Source: Eggerthella timonensis
Lineage (GTDB): Bacteria > Actinomycetota > Coriobacteriia > Coriobacteriales > Eggerthellaceae
Direction: 5' to 3'
DNA: 64,000 bases
NCBI RefSeq assembly: GCF_900184265.1
Contig: NZ_FXXA01000002.1
Location: 1,386,918-1,450,917, forward strand
Part shown: in pieces, positions 1-8,807 of the stretch
How the letters are laid out: each line of letters starts with the position of its first letter
Numbering within the stretch: the stretch's first letter is position 1
Translations under genes and position numbers: made by a program
Notes under the pieces: generated by a model
What the model was told of the DNA's origin: nothing
Seen by the model: only the letters and a program-made list of their open reading frames with translations
The model's database searches: none

Positions 1-19
1 CGCGAAAGAGGACGCCCTG

Positions 20-679
20 ATGGAAAGCACGGCAAAGACACCTGTGAAGCGTTCGTTGACCAGGGATGGCATCGTCGACGCCGCCTACCGGATGATCGAT
101 CGCGACGGCATGGGCGCCTTCACGATGCGTGCGCTCGGCGCCGAGCTGGGCGTGTCCGCCATGGCGTTTTACGCGCACTTCTCCTCGCGTGAGGAGGTGC
201 TCGTGGCGGTGCTCGCGCGTTTTATGGAGACGCTCGACACCAACCCGGTGCCGGGCGAGCGGTGGGACGACACGCTGCGACGCACGATGACCTCGATTCA
301 TCGGGAATATTGCGCGCATCCGTATATGAACGATATCGACCTGGATCCAAGGGTCTCATATGCGGGGTTGGCGGCGCATACCGAGAAGATCGTAACGCTC
401 CATCTGGCGCAGGGCATGCCCGAGCCCGTCCTCACGAAGGCGTGGGCGATGGTGGACGCCTTCCTCACGGGTTTCAACAGCAGTGCGATTGCGATGCGCC
501 AGCGCAGACGAGACGACGCGGCGGCGGGCAACTCGGCGCGCGATGGCGTTCCTGTGTGGCAGCGCATCGTGGATTCGGCCTATTCGGAAGAGTCGTTTGC
601 GAACGGCGTGGAGATGATCATCATGGGCGTTCGCGGTTTGGCGGCTCCCGATCCCTGCGAGTGGCGGACGCCGGAATGA
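20..679 (+). CDS. TetR/AcrR family transcriptional regulator
   Basis: A 219-residue one-component regulator. The N-terminal helix-turn-helix (about residues 14-60, including GAFTMRALGAELGVSAMAFY and the following HFSSREEV) is the classic TetR DNA-binding fold. The rest is a helical ligand/dimer domain of the usual TetR length. The ATG is preceded by a purine-rich GAGAGGA. It is followed by a parS-like site and a hairpin terminator and faces the flavoprotein gene convergently, so it is probably monocistronic or the end of an upstream operon. The ligand and target cannot be read from the sequence. Confidence 0.9.
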   Translation: MESTAKTPVKRSLTRDGIVDAAYRMIDRDGMGAFTMRALGAELGVSAMAFYAHFSSREEVLVAVLARFMETLDTNPVPGERWDDTLRRTMTSIHREYCAHPYMNDIDLDPRVSYAGLAAHTEKIVTLHLAQGMPEPVLTKAWAMVDAFLTGFNSSAIAMRQRRRDDAAAGNSARDGVPVWQRIVDSAYSEESFANGVEMIIMGVRGLAAPDPCEWRTPE

Positions 680-769
680 GACGTTGACTCTCATCGTCGA
701 GCAAACGATGACCGGCGTGCGGAAGTAGGGCGTCGGACGCGTCGCGAAGCTTCCTCGTGCGGTGGCGAG

Positions 770-785
770 TGTTTCACGTGAAACA
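770..785. promoter_or_regulatory. parS-like ParB-binding palindrome
   Basis: Perfect 16-bp palindrome TGTTTCACGTGAAACA, matching the widely conserved chromosomal parS consensus (TGTTNCACGTGAAACA). Two further exact copies occur in the window, at 34303 and 55962. Identity with the 55962 copy continues for about nine bases on the right. It lies between two convergent genes. Confidence 0.75.
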
Positions 786-795
786 TTCGTTCGTG

Positions 796-820
796 AAAGG
801 GGTCCCGTCGGGATCCCTTT
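796..820 (+). terminator. Intrinsic terminator after the TetR gene
   Basis: Eleven-pair stem AAAGGGGTCCC / GGGATCCCTTT with one G-T pair and loop GTC, ending in a short T stretch. It lies in the convergent gap and could serve both strands because the stem base is A/T-rich on both sides. Confidence 0.65.
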
Positions 821-848
821 TCGGTGCCTGGCGGACGCCGGAATGAGA

Positions 849-874
849 CGCGCCCCGGAGGGAGCCGGGGCGCG
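849..874. terminator. GC-rich hairpin in the convergent gap
   Basis: Ten-pair stem CGCGCCCCGG / CCGGGGCGCG with loop AGGGAG, about 50 bases past the stop of the minus-strand flavoprotein gene. There is no clear T run on either strand, so its role as a terminator is weakly supported. Confidence 0.4.
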
Positions 875-927
875 CTTGGGGTGCGGCGCGGGGAGGGAGG
901 GGATCGCGCCGTTGCGAGGTGAGCGGT

Positions 928-2736
928 TTACTTGGCGGCGAGCAGCTTCACCACGTGGAGCGCCTCGGTCATCGTGCGGCCGCAGGCCACGCCGTGCATC
1001 TGGTCGGGGTAGTTGCCGCTGAAGAGCGATCCCGAGCAGTCGCCGGCGCAGTACAGGCCCTCGATGGGCTCGAAGTCGGTGTTGAGCGCCTGGCAGTCGG
1101 CGTTGATGCGGACGCCGTCGATGGTGGTGAGCAGCGTGCCGCCCAGCGTGGCGCCGAAGAACGGCGGGGTGCGCAGCTCGGACAGGCGGTAGGGCTCCTT
1201 GCCGAAGTCGGCGTCCTCCTGCGCGTCGTACAGCTCGTTGTAGCGCTCGCACGTGGCGAGGAAGGTCTTCTTCGCGTCGGCGTCGAAGCCCAGCTTGTCG
1301 GCCAGTTCCTCGAGCGTGTCGGCCTTTTGCAGGCGGCCGTCGGCAAGCTCCTTCTCGAAGAACTTGTCCAGATCGTACGTGCCGTCTTCCTTCTTCGCGC
1401 CCAGCACCATCTGACGGGTCATAGCCGAGCATCCCAACGTGTGGAAGCGCTGCACGTCGTCGCCGAAGTTGCCGTCCCAGACGCTGACGTACACGCCGCC
1501 GGGCTGCTGGGCGGCCGCATGGGGAAGGTAGTCGTAGTCGGCCGACTCGAGGGCGAAACGCTCGCCGCGCAGGTTGACTTTGAGGAAGGGCTGCGTGCCG
1601 GGGTTGAACTGGCCGTTGCCCGGCCACTGGGGATTGCCGGCCTTGATGGACTCCTCGGTGTAGCCGGCGGTGGTGCCGGGGGCGACGAGGCCGCGGTCGA
1701 AGATCATCGTGGCGCTCGTGATGTCCTTCACGGCTCCGGCCCACAGCGCTGCCTTGATGCCGTCGCCCGTGTTGTTCTGGTTGTAGCCCAGCGCGGTCAC
1801 CGATGCGGTGGTGATGGGGGATAGCGAGGACAGCATGGCGGGGTTCGCGGAGTAGCCGCCCGTGGTGAGCAGCACGCCCTTCTTCGCGTTGATCTGCACG
1901 TTGCCATTGTCGGTCTTGAAGATGGCGCCGGACACCCTGCCCGAGTCGTCGGTGACGAGCTTGACCAGCTCGTGCTTGTAGGAGATCTCGTAGCCGTTGT
2001 CGTTCATGACCTTCTCGAACAGCTGGTTGCGATCGGGCACGCCTTCGCGACCGCCCTCGGCGTTGCCGTAGTGGTGCTCGCCGCAGGGGGTGTAGAACTC
2101 GGTGGCGCCCATGCCGCCCGGCATCTCGAACTCGTCGGCGATGACCACGGCGCCGGCCGCGCTCATGTACTGGTCGACGTACTCGAACATGTCGTTGCTC
2201 TCGTTCATCCACATGTTGATGAGGTTGTGGTCGCACGTGCCGCTGGAGTAGCGGGCCCACTCGCCGTGCAGGCGGGCGCGATCGGTGCGGTAGCCCTGGT
2301 CGGTGAAGGGCTTGGTGTCCACGGCGTTGAACCAGTGGCGCGTGGCACCCGTTTCGGAACCCTTCTCGCACAGGATGAAGTCCATCTTCTGGTCTGACGC
2401 GTACGCACCGGCGATCATGCCGCCGTTGCCCGCGCCGACGATGAGCAGGTCGGTCTCCTTCGTCTCGGCGATGTCTCCCACCTCCGGCGCAGCGCCCAGC
2501 CAGTCCACCGTGATGGCGGCACTGCCGTCGTCCACGGCCACCGCGTTGTTGTCAGCGACGCCGGTCGATGCGCCCGCGGAACCTGCGGCGTCCTCGGCTT
2601 CGGCGGTGCCTGCAGCCTTGGGCGCGCAGCCGCTCAGGCCGAGCGCTGCCAGCGCGCCGACGCCTGCCACGCCGCCCAGAAAGCTGCGGCGCGAGATGCC
2701 CGTTGCGTTCGTTTCGATCGATTCGTTCGTTCCCAT
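928..2736 (-). CDS. Tat-exported FAD-dependent reductase (fumarate/urocanate reductase-like flavoprotein)
   Basis: A 602-residue flavoprotein. A twin-arginine leader (S15-RR-SFLGG) runs into a hydrophobic stretch ending LSGC37, so it is probably a Tat-exported lipoprotein. After a low-complexity linker comes the FAD dinucleotide motif VGAGNGG (about 100-106) and a full fumarate reductase/succinate dehydrogenase-type flavoprotein fold. The start was set at 2736 because AGGAGG lies 7 nt upstream; the open frame runs further but without a Shine-Dalgarno. No heme or flavin-transfer domain is fused, so electrons must come from a separate partner. It is divergent from a membrane LuxR regulator, the usual pairing for these Eggerthella reductases, which act on varied organic acceptors. 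The substrate is unknown. Confidence 0.88.
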   Translation of the reverse strand: MGTNESIETNATGISRRSFLGGVAGVGALAALGLSGCAPKAAGTAEAEDAAGSAGASTGVADNNAVAVDDGSAAITVDWLGAAPEVGDIAETKETDLLIVGAGNGGMIAGAYASDQKMDFILCEKGSETGATRHWFNAVDTKPFTDQGYRTDRARLHGEWARYSSGTCDHNLINMWMNESNDMFEYVDQYMSAAGAVVIADEFEMPGGMGATEFYTPCGEHHYGNAEGGREGVPDRNQLFEKVMNDNGYEISYKHELVKLVTDDSGRVSGAIFKTDNGNVQINAKKGVLLTTGGYSANPAMLSSLSPITTASVTALGYNQNNTGDGIKAALWAGAVKDITSATMIFDRGLVAPGTTAGYTEESIKAGNPQWPGNGQFNPGTQPFLKVNLRGERFALESADYDYLPHAAAQQPGGVYVSVWDGNFGDDVQRFHTLGCSAMTRQMVLGAKKEDGTYDLDKFFEKELADGRLQKADTLEELADKLGFDADAKKTFLATCERYNELYDAQEDADFGKEPYRLSELRTPPFFGATLGGTLLTTIDGVRINADCQALNTDFEPIEGLYCAGDCSGSLFSGNYPDQMHGVACGRTMTEALHVVKLLAAK

Positions 2737-2830
2737 GATGATCCTCCTGTGTCGTGCGTTCGTGCGGTTCCAGGTGGAAACCGCTTCCCTCGCCGTGCAT
2801 CCTACGGCGCGGCGAGGCGCTTGAAACCAC

Positions 2831-2854
2831 CCCGTCGGGGGCGTTTCCGACGGG
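2831..2854. promoter_or_regulatory. Inverted repeat in divergent flavoprotein/LuxR promoter region
   Basis: CCCGTCGG, 8-nt spacer, CCGACGGG. It sits in the 257-bp gap between the divergent flavoprotein and LuxR genes, about 100 bp upstream of the flavoprotein start. It is a candidate operator for the neighbouring regulator. A TACAAT box at 2961-2966 could be the -10 of the LuxR gene. Confidence 0.35.
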
Positions 2855-2993
2855 ATCGGGGACGGCAAGCCGCTCCCCCTGCGGGGGTGATTTGCCTCGA
2901 ATCGGCTGATGGAGGGGCGGCTTTGCGACGATAGCCGAGGCGGAAGGCGGCTGTTTCGCCTACAATAGGGGCAAGCGACGAGGGGAGGGAACC

Positions 2994-4457
2994 TTGCAGT
3001 CAATCGTGGAGCGCGCTCGCGAGCGGGGGAGCGCCGTGAGCGTCACCGTGGCGATAAGCATCATCGCGTTGGGGATTATGGGATGCGCCGGGGGTATCTT
3101 GAACGCCAGCCTGTACGCGCGCGTGGCCGAGTACTACGGCATCGCGCGTGAGATTTCGACGTTGTCGTCGGGCGTCTTCTTTCTGGCCGTGTTCCTCGTG
3201 GCCACGCGCAGGCCGTCGCTGCTCGATCGCCGGCTGCTGACGGTGGTGGCGCTCGGCTGCGCGATCACGGCGGCGTTCGTGCTCGAGTTTGCGCTGCGCC
3301 TCGCGGACGGCCCTTTGACGGTGGCGGGGTTCCTGTTCTTCAACGCGGCCTCGTCTTGGGCATCCGTTTTGCTGGTGTCGGCGCTTGCCTCGCTGCGCTC
3401 GTCGAAGGCTGCGCTCGTGGGCGTGGTGTGCGGCATGGCGCTGGGCGAGGTGGTGCGCGTGGCGCACCCTCCCGTGACGTTCGAAGTGGGCGTTGTCGAG
3501 GTCGTGGGCGCGTACGCGCTCGTCATCGTGCTGCTGTATCGCCGCAGCGCGCCGGCGCTCGACGAGGTGGCGCACGGGGCGCCGCCCGCAAGCTTGGAGC
3601 TTTCCAACCCCGAATCGTTCTTGCAGCCGGCCCATGCGCTGTTCCTCTGCGTGGGCCTGTTCAGCGTGGCGACGGGTTACGGGCTTACGCTCAACGAGGT
3701 TTCGCATGCGCCGATCGGCGTGAGCGTTTCGGCGTTCGTGCTGGTGGGCGTCGCATTGTGGATGCTGCTGTCGCGCAGCGAGAGCAAGGAGGACCTGCTG
3801 TTCTCGTTCTCGATGCTGCTCGTGGTGGCCGGTTTCATCATCGCGCCCTTCACGTTCCTGAACGACCTCCCCTCGGCGAATGCTCTCCTGCGCATCGGCG
3901 TGCGCTGCTTCGACATGCTCGTGTGGCTCGTCGTGTTGGCGGTGGGGCGTCGGAACCTGCTGGCCTTGTTGCCCACGTTCGCGCTCGTGCGCTTCATGAG
4001 CGCCGTCGGCACCAACGTGGGGGCCATCGCAGGCCATACGACGAACGATCTCGTGGGCACGAACAGCGATGCGGCCATGCTCATTGCCGAGGTGGTGCTG
4101 TTCGCGTTCGTCGCGTTTCTGTGGCTGGGCTTTCGGAGGTTCAGCTTCAGCGACACCATCCGCGGCGTCGTCGGCGTGAGCGGTGGGCCGGCGTCGGGCT
4201 CGGGCGACGAGGAGCCGCAGTCGCAGGGGCTCAGCATCGAGGAGCGGTGCACCGAGCTGGGGGAGGCGCGCGGGCTGACCGAGCGCGAGACGGAGATCTT
4301 CGCCATGCTGGCGCGCGGGCGCAACGGCCAGTTCGTCATGGATCACTACGTGGTGTCGCGCAACACGGTGAAAAGCCACGTCAAGCACATCTACGCCAAA
4401 CTCGACGTGCATTCTCAGCAAGAGCTGATCGATTTGGTGGAGCGTGCAGGGGGGTAG
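2994..4457 (+). CDS. Membrane-bound LuxR-family transcriptional regulator
   Basis: A 487-residue regulator with about twelve hydrophobic segments over residues 15-385 and a LuxR/FixJ helix-turn-helix at the C-terminus (about 417-483; recognition helix around SRNTVKSHVKHIYAKL). This architecture, with no receiver domain, is expanded in Eggerthellaceae and usually lies beside reductase genes. The start is a TTG just after GGGGAGGGA. It is divergent from the flavoprotein gene at 928-2736, which it probably controls; that pairing is inferred. The membrane part may sense the substrate or the envelope redox state. Confidence 0.88.
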   Translation: MQSIVERARERGSAVSVTVAISIIALGIMGCAGGILNASLYARVAEYYGIAREISTLSSGVFFLAVFLVATRRPSLLDRRLLTVVALGCAITAAFVLEFALRLADGPLTVAGFLFFNAASSWASVLLVSALASLRSSKAALVGVVCGMALGEVVRVAHPPVTFEVGVVEVVGAYALVIVLLYRRSAPALDEVAHGAPPASLELSNPESFLQPAHALFLCVGLFSVATGYGLTLNEVSHAPIGVSVSAFVLVGVALWMLLSRSESKEDLLFSFSMLLVVAGFIIAPFTFLNDLPSANALLRIGVRCFDMLVWLVVLAVGRRNLLALLPTFALVRFMSAVGTNVGAIAGHTTNDLVGTNSDAAMLIAEVVLFAFVAFLWLGFRRFSFSDTIRGVVGVSGGPASGSGDEEPQSQGLSIEERCTELGEARGLTERETEIFAMLARGRNGQFVMDHYVVSRNTVKSHVKHIYAKLDVHSQQELIDLVERAGG

Positions 4458-4510
4458 GGACATTGGTTATGTACCGTTTTTGGTACAGGTTGAGTTAGCA
4501 GGTTTGTCGG

Positions 4511-4539
4511 CTGCACGGGGTCATGGTGACCCCGTGCAG
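4511..4539 (+). promoter_or_regulatory. Perfect 13-bp hairpin over the start codon of the sugar transferase gene
   Basis: CTGCACGGGGTCA, loop TGG, TGACCCCGTGCAG. The ATG of the first polysaccharide gene spans the end of the left arm and the loop. The same core (CGGGGTCA, 3 nt, TGACCCCG) recurs at 24568-24586 just past the locus. It could be an operator, an RNA structure limiting initiation, or a boundary sequence. A smaller repeat, TGTACC/GGTACA, lies at 4470-4487. Confidence 0.6.
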
Positions 4540-5290
4540 ATCTCCATCACTCGATAAGCGCGGTTATGTAAAGTCGAGCGAACTCGAGGCTTCCGACCTC
4601 GCTTTTCTAGCGCCGGAGCTCACGAGCGAGGCCGAGGGCCCGGTCCGGGCGCCGGCCCGCGCCGACGGGCGCTGGGGCTACCGCTTCGTGAAGCGCGCCT
4701 TCGACATCGCCTTCTCGCTCGTCGCGATCGCCGTCCTCCTGATCCCCTCGATCGTCCTGTGCGCCGCCATCCGCCTCGAGAGCCCGGGCAACCCCCTGTA
4801 CTCCCAGAAGCGCGTCGGCCGCATCGGCCGGGACGGCCAGATCCGCACCTTCGACATGTACAAGTTCCGCTCCATGAGCGCCGACGCCGACGAGCGCCTG
4901 GCCGAGCTCGCCGACCTCAACGAGGCCGACGGCCCGCTCTTCAAGATCAAGGACGACCCTCGCGTCACGCGCATCGGGAAGTTCATCCGCAAGCACTCGA
5001 TAGACGAGCTGCCCCAGTTCCTGAACTGCCTCATGGGCCAGCTCTCCTGCGTGGGCCCCCGCCCTCCCCTGCCCTCCGAGGTCGCCCAGTACGACGAGCG
5101 CGCCATGCGGAGGCTATCGGTGAAGCCCGGCCTCACCGGCTACTGGCAGGTGAGGGGCCGCAGCGACACGACGTTCGACGACATGGTGGACCTGGACTTC
5201 GCCTACATCGAGGAGCGCGGGGTGCTGACGGATCTGAGGGTGATCGCGAGGACGGTCGGAACCATGCTTACGGGAAAAGGAGCTTGTTGA
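4523..5290 (+). CDS. Undecaprenyl-phosphate sugar phosphotransferase (initiating polyprenyl sugar transferase)
   Basis: A 255-residue bacterial sugar transferase (WbaP/WcaJ C-terminal type) that would load the first sugar-1-phosphate onto undecaprenyl phosphate at the inner membrane. One hydrophobic segment lies at about 58-80, followed by the catalytic domain with FDMYKFRSM, the DDPRVTRIGKFIRK block, DELPQ and the VGPRPP and KPGLTGYWQVRGRS motifs. It lacks the large N-terminal membrane domain of full WbaP. ATG 4523 is the first start after an in-frame stop and lies inside a hairpin. The stop overlaps the next ATG (TGATG), so it leads the polysaccharide operon. Confidence 0.92.
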   Translation: MVTPCRSPSLDKRGYVKSSELEASDLAFLAPELTSEAEGPVRAPARADGRWGYRFVKRAFDIAFSLVAIAVLLIPSIVLCAAIRLESPGNPLYSQKRVGRIGRDGQIRTFDMYKFRSMSADADERLAELADLNEADGPLFKIKDDPRVTRIGKFIRKHSIDELPQFLNCLMGQLSCVGPRPPLPSEVAQYDERAMRRLSVKPGLTGYWQVRGRSDTTFDDMVDLDFAYIEERGVLTDLRVIARTVGTMLTGKGAC

Positions 5291-6645
5291 TGATCCATCT
5301 CATCCTCTTGTCCGGCGGATCGGGCACGCGCCTCTGGCCGCTGTCCAACGACGCCCGCTCCAAGCAGTTCCTCAAGGTCCTGCGCGACGAGCAAGGCAAC
5401 CACGTCTCCATGGTGCAGCGCGTGTTCTCGCAGATCGGTCGCGTTCCTGCCGACCTAGACGTGACCATCGCGACCTGCGAGAGCCAGAGGGGGAGCATCG
5501 AGGCCCAGGTCGCGGGCAAGTACTCGCTCGTGCTCGAGCCTGAGCGGCGCGACACGGCCCCCGCCATCATGCTCGCCTGCGCGCACCTTGCATCCGAGCA
5601 GGGGGCGGACCCGAGCGACACGGTGGTCGTCATGCCCATCGACACCTACGCCGACCAAGCTTACTACGATCGGGTGGCCGTCCTCGACGAGGCCATCCGC
5701 TCTGGCGCGGCCGACCTCGTGCTGCTGGGCGTCGAGCCCACGTACCCGTCCGAGAAGTACGGCTACATCGTCCCGTCCTCCCGCGAGGGGACGGCCTGGC
5801 CCGTCGGGCGCTTCAAGGAGAAGCCTTCCGGGCAGGAGGCCACCGGGCTCGTCGCGGAGGGCGCCCTGTGGAACTGCGGCGTGTTCGCCTTCGAGCTGGA
5901 CTATCTCTTGGACGTACTTGGGAGGTACCTGGACGCGACGGGCTTCGAGGACGTCGCACGGCGCTACGCCGAGCTCCCCAGAACCAGCTTCGACTACGAG
6001 GTCGTGGAGAACGCCCCGTCGGTCGCGGTCGTTCCGTACTCCGGCGCCTGGAAGGACCTCGGCACCTGGAACACGCTTTCCGAGGAGATGGCCGACGAGC
6101 ATGCGGGACGCGCGGTCGTCGACACGGAGACGTGCGCGAACGTCCACGTGGTCAACGAGACCGGCCTGCCCCTGGTGGTCGTCGGCATCGAGGACTCCGT
6201 AGTGGTGGCTACCCCAGACGGGATCCTAGTTTCGGGCAAGGAGGCGAGCGCGCACTTGAAGCCCCTCGTGGCGGAGGCGGCCTCGTCGCGCCCCATGTAC
6301 GAGCGGAGGCGCTGGGGCGAGTACCGCGTGCTCGATTCGAGCGCGTACGCGGACGGAACCGTCTCCCTCGTCAAGGAGCTCGTGGTGGAGCCCGGCAGGC
6401 AGCTCTCCTACCAGCGCCACGCCCACCGCTCCGAGGTATGGACGGTCGCGTCGGGCAAGGGCGAGGTCGTGCTCGACGGGGAGGTTGCGGCCGTCGGCCC
6501 CGGCTCGGTCGTGTCCATCGCTCCAGGGCACATGCATGCCGCACGTGCCTTCGAGGAGATGCATGTGGTCGAGGTGCAGATGGGAGACGTACTCGAAGAA
6601 GGAGACATCGAGCGGCTCGGTTTTTGGTGGGAGGGCCGGTCGTGA
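5290..6645 (+). CDS. manC: Mannose-1-phosphate guanylyltransferase / mannose-6-phosphate isomerase
   Basis: A 451-residue bifunctional enzyme of the ManC/AlgA type, making GDP-mannose from mannose-1-phosphate and GTP. The N-terminal nucleotidyltransferase begins with the pyrophosphorylase signature SGGSGTRLWPLSN and carries the FKEKP motif near residue 177. The C-terminal cupin (about 345-445, with QLSYQRHAHRSEVW and a GHMHA motif) is the isomerase domain. The start at 5290 follows AAAGGAG and overlaps the upstream stop by one base; the frame is open further upstream but only as a shadow. It supplies the substrate for the Gmd encoded two genes downstream. Confidence 0.94.
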   Translation: MIHLILLSGGSGTRLWPLSNDARSKQFLKVLRDEQGNHVSMVQRVFSQIGRVPADLDVTIATCESQRGSIEAQVAGKYSLVLEPERRDTAPAIMLACAHLASEQGADPSDTVVVMPIDTYADQAYYDRVAVLDEAIRSGAADLVLLGVEPTYPSEKYGYIVPSSREGTAWPVGRFKEKPSGQEATGLVAEGALWNCGVFAFELDYLLDVLGRYLDATGFEDVARRYAELPRTSFDYEVVENAPSVAVVPYSGAWKDLGTWNTLSEEMADEHAGRAVVDTETCANVHVVNETGLPLVVVGIEDSVVVATPDGILVSGKEASAHLKPLVAEAASSRPMYERRRWGEYRVLDSSAYADGTVSLVKELVVEPGRQLSYQRHAHRSEVWTVASGKGEVVLDGEVAAVGPGSVVSIAPGHMHAARAFEEMHVVEVQMGDVLEEGDIERLGFWWEGRS

Positions 6646-7766
6646 CGGCCTCCAAGACTCCGAAGGTGGCCCTCGTCCACGATTGGCTGGTGTCCTCCGG
6701 CGGTGGCGAGCGCGTCCTCAGGTGCTTTCACGAGATGTATCCCGAGGCCCCAGTTTACACGCTCGTCCATGATGACCGCACCGCTCCTACGTGGACGAGG
6801 GGCTGCGATATCCGGACGACGTACCTCCAGAGGATCCCAGGGGCTAGAACCCATCACAAGATTATGCTGCCGCTCATGCCCCGCGCTTGGGAGGCGCTCG
6901 ACCTGACGGAGTACGACCTGGTACTGAGTTCGTGCTCCTCGTGCTGCAAGGGCGTGCTGACCCGCCCCGACGCGGTGCACGTCTGCTACTGCTTCTCTCC
7001 GATCCGCTACGTGTGGGATATGTACTACGATTATCTGAGCGGTGCAAGCGCGCTCAAGCGGCTCGCGATGCCCAGACTGATCCACAAAGCGCGCCTCTGG
7101 GATTTCGCAGCCGCTCAAAGGGTCGATCATTTCGTCGCGGACTCCGATTTCGTCGCCCAGCGTATAAGGAAGTTCTACAGGCGCGAGTCGAAGACGATCT
7201 ACCCCGGAGCGCCGCTCTCCGAAAGGCCAGTGAACGACCCGTCGAGGGATTACTACCTGGTCGTGTCCCGTTTCGTCGGGTACAAGCGCGTGGACATCGC
7301 CGTCGAGGCATGCAACATGCTGGGCACGCGCCTCGTCGTGATCGGGTCGGGGGGCGAGGAGGAGAGAAGGCTGCGCGGGCTCGCCGGCCCAACGGTCGAG
7401 TTCCTCGGTCGCGTTTCGGACGAGGAGATGCAAGAGGCCTACGCGGGAGCGCGGGCCTTCCTGTTTCCAGGTGTCGAGGACTTCGGGCTGACGCCGATCG
7501 AGGCGATGTCTGCCGGGACGCCCGTGCTCGCCTACGGCAAGGGCGGCGCGCTCGAGACCGTGTCGAACGGCGAGACGGGCATATTCTTCCATGACCAGTC
7601 GGCGGCGGGCATGGCTGCCTGCATCGAGCGGTTCGAGAGGGAGGGCGTCTCGCTTTCGAGGGCGGAGATACGCGGTCGTGCATCCATGTTCTCGGAGGAA
7701 CGGTTCAAAGAAGAGATGTCTTCGTTCATCAGCGAGAAGCTGGAAGAGAAGGGTTTGGAGATCTAG
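6642..7766 (+). CDS. GT4-family glycosyltransferase (mannosyltransferase-like)
   Basis: A 374-residue GT-B enzyme. VALVHDWLVSSGGGERVL at the N-terminus and the C-terminal nucleotide-sugar block (GARAFLFPGVEDFGLTPIEAMSAGTPVLAYGKGG) are typical of GT4 retaining transferases. GDP-mannose is a reasonable donor given the flanking manC and gmd, but this is inference. The start is a GTG that overlaps the manC stop (GTGA), which indicates translational coupling. It acts on the cytoplasmic face, extending the lipid-linked repeat unit. Confidence 0.88.
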   Translation: MTASKTPKVALVHDWLVSSGGGERVLRCFHEMYPEAPVYTLVHDDRTAPTWTRGCDIRTTYLQRIPGARTHHKIMLPLMPRAWEALDLTEYDLVLSSCSSCCKGVLTRPDAVHVCYCFSPIRYVWDMYYDYLSGASALKRLAMPRLIHKARLWDFAAAQRVDHFVADSDFVAQRIRKFYRRESKTIYPGAPLSERPVNDPSRDYYLVVSRFVGYKRVDIAVEACNMLGTRLVVIGSGGEEERRLRGLAGPTVEFLGRVSDEEMQEAYAGARAFLFPGVEDFGLTPIEAMSAGTPVLAYGKGGALETVSNGETGIFFHDQSAAGMAACIERFEREGVSLSRAEIRGRASMFSEERFKEEMSSFISEKLEEKGLEI

Positions 7767-8807
7767 ATGAAGAAGGCTTTGATCACGGGAATCACCGGCC
7801 AGGACGGCAGCTACCTCGCCGAGCTCCTGGTCGACAAGGGGTACGAGGTGCACGGCATCGTACGGCGCGGCTCGACGCGGACCACCGGCAGGATCGACAA
7901 CCTGCTGGCCGAAGGCGCCGTCGATCTGCACGACGGGGACTTGTCGGACTCCGCTTCGATCGCCCGGGCGGTCGCCGAGGCCCGCCCCGACGAGGTATAC
8001 AACCTGGCTGCGCAGTCCCACGTGGGCGTCTCATTCGAGGCCGCCGAGTACACCGCCGACGTCGACGCCCTGGGAGTGCTGAGGGTGCTCGAGGCCGTAA
8101 GGGCGGCGGGCCTGGAGGATTCCTGCCGCGTCTACCAGGCGTCCACCTCCGAGCTCTACGGCAAGGTCGAGGAGGTGCCGCAGGACGAGGAGACCCCCTT
8201 CCACCCCTACAGCCCCTACGCCGTGGCCAAGCAGTACGGCTTCTGGATGATGCGCCAGTACCGCGAGGCGTACGGCATGTTCTGCTCGAACGGCATCCTC
8301 TTCAACCACGAGTCGGAGCGGCGCGGCGAGGAGTTCGTGACGCGCAAGATCACGCGCGCCGCGGCCCGCATCGCCTGCGGGCTGCAGGACGTCCTCGAGC
8401 TCGGCAACCTCTCCAGCCTGAGGGACTGGGGCTACGCGAAGGACTACGTCGAGTGCATGTGGAGGATCCTGCAGCACGACGTCCCCGACGATTTCGTGAT
8501 CGCCACGGGCGTGCAGCACTCCGTGCGCGAGTTCGCCACCTGGTCGTTCGGGCACGTCGGCATCGGGCTTCGATGGGAGGGCGAGGGCGTCGACGAGAAG
8601 GGATGCGATGCCGAGACCGGCAAGCTCGTCGTGCGCGTGAACCCCGCTTTCTACCGTCCCACCGACGTGGTGAACCTGCTGGGGAACCCGTCTAAGGCCC
8701 GCGAGGAACTCGGCTGGGATCCCCTCAAGACGAGCTGCCAGGAGCTCTGCCGCATCATGGCGGAGCGCGACTTGGAGCTCGCAAGACGAGAGGCGGAGAG
8801 GGCTTGA
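7767..8807 (+). CDS. gmd: GDP-mannose 4,6-dehydratase
   Basis: A 346-residue extended short-chain dehydrogenase converting GDP-D-mannose to GDP-4-keto-6-deoxy-D-mannose. It shows the NADP motif [14 protein letters not shown] at 8-21, the catalytic Thr127/Glu129 in STSELYGK, Tyr151 and Lys155 (YAVAK) and the Gmd-typical [18 protein letters not shown] block. It starts directly after the upstream stop. No GDP-fucose synthase or RMD reductase is in the window, so the fate of the 4-keto sugar is open; a downstream DegT aminotransferase could turn it into a perosamine-type sugar. Confidence 0.95.
   Translation: MKKALITGITGQDGSYLAELLVDKGYEVHGIVRRGSTRTTGRIDNLLAEGAVDLHDGDLSDSASIARAVAEARPDEVYNLAAQSHVGVSFEAAEYTADVDALGVLRVLEAVRAAGLEDSCRVYQASTSELYGKVEEVPQDEETPFHPYSPYAVAKQYGFWMMRQYREAYGMFCSNGILFNHESERRGEEFVTRKITRAAARIACGLQDVLELGNLSSLRDWGYAKDYVECMWRILQHDVPDDFVIATGVQHSVREFATWSFGHVGIGLRWEGEGVDEKGCDAETGKLVVRVNPAFYRPTDVVNLLGNPSKAREELGWDPLKTSCQELCRIMAERDLELARREAERA

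Larger units (their letters stand above)
662..850. repeat. 22-bp direct repeat of the TetR gene's 3' end
   Basis: The last coding bases of the TetR gene plus its stop (662-683, beginning TGGCGGACGCCGG) recur exactly at 829-850. The two copies bracket a parS-like palindrome and a terminator. This looks like a duplication scar, or slippage or recombination around an inserted site; direction and age cannot be told. Confidence 0.8.

Noticed and set aside
356-2371. Long minus-strand open frame of about 670 codons across the TetR gene and flavoprotein
   Set aside because: It is an alternate frame of high-GC coding DNA, arginine- and histidine-rich with no family features; the overlapping flavoprotein and TetR frames are clearly real.
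4470-4487. TGTACC/GGTACA hairpin as terminator of the LuxR gene
   Set aside because: Only six pairs and the T stretch is in the loop rather than after the stem; too weak to call.
4759-5289. Longer N-terminus for the manC frame
   Set aside because: The upstream part overlaps the sugar transferase in another frame and has no ribosome site; the signature at 5290 marks the true start.
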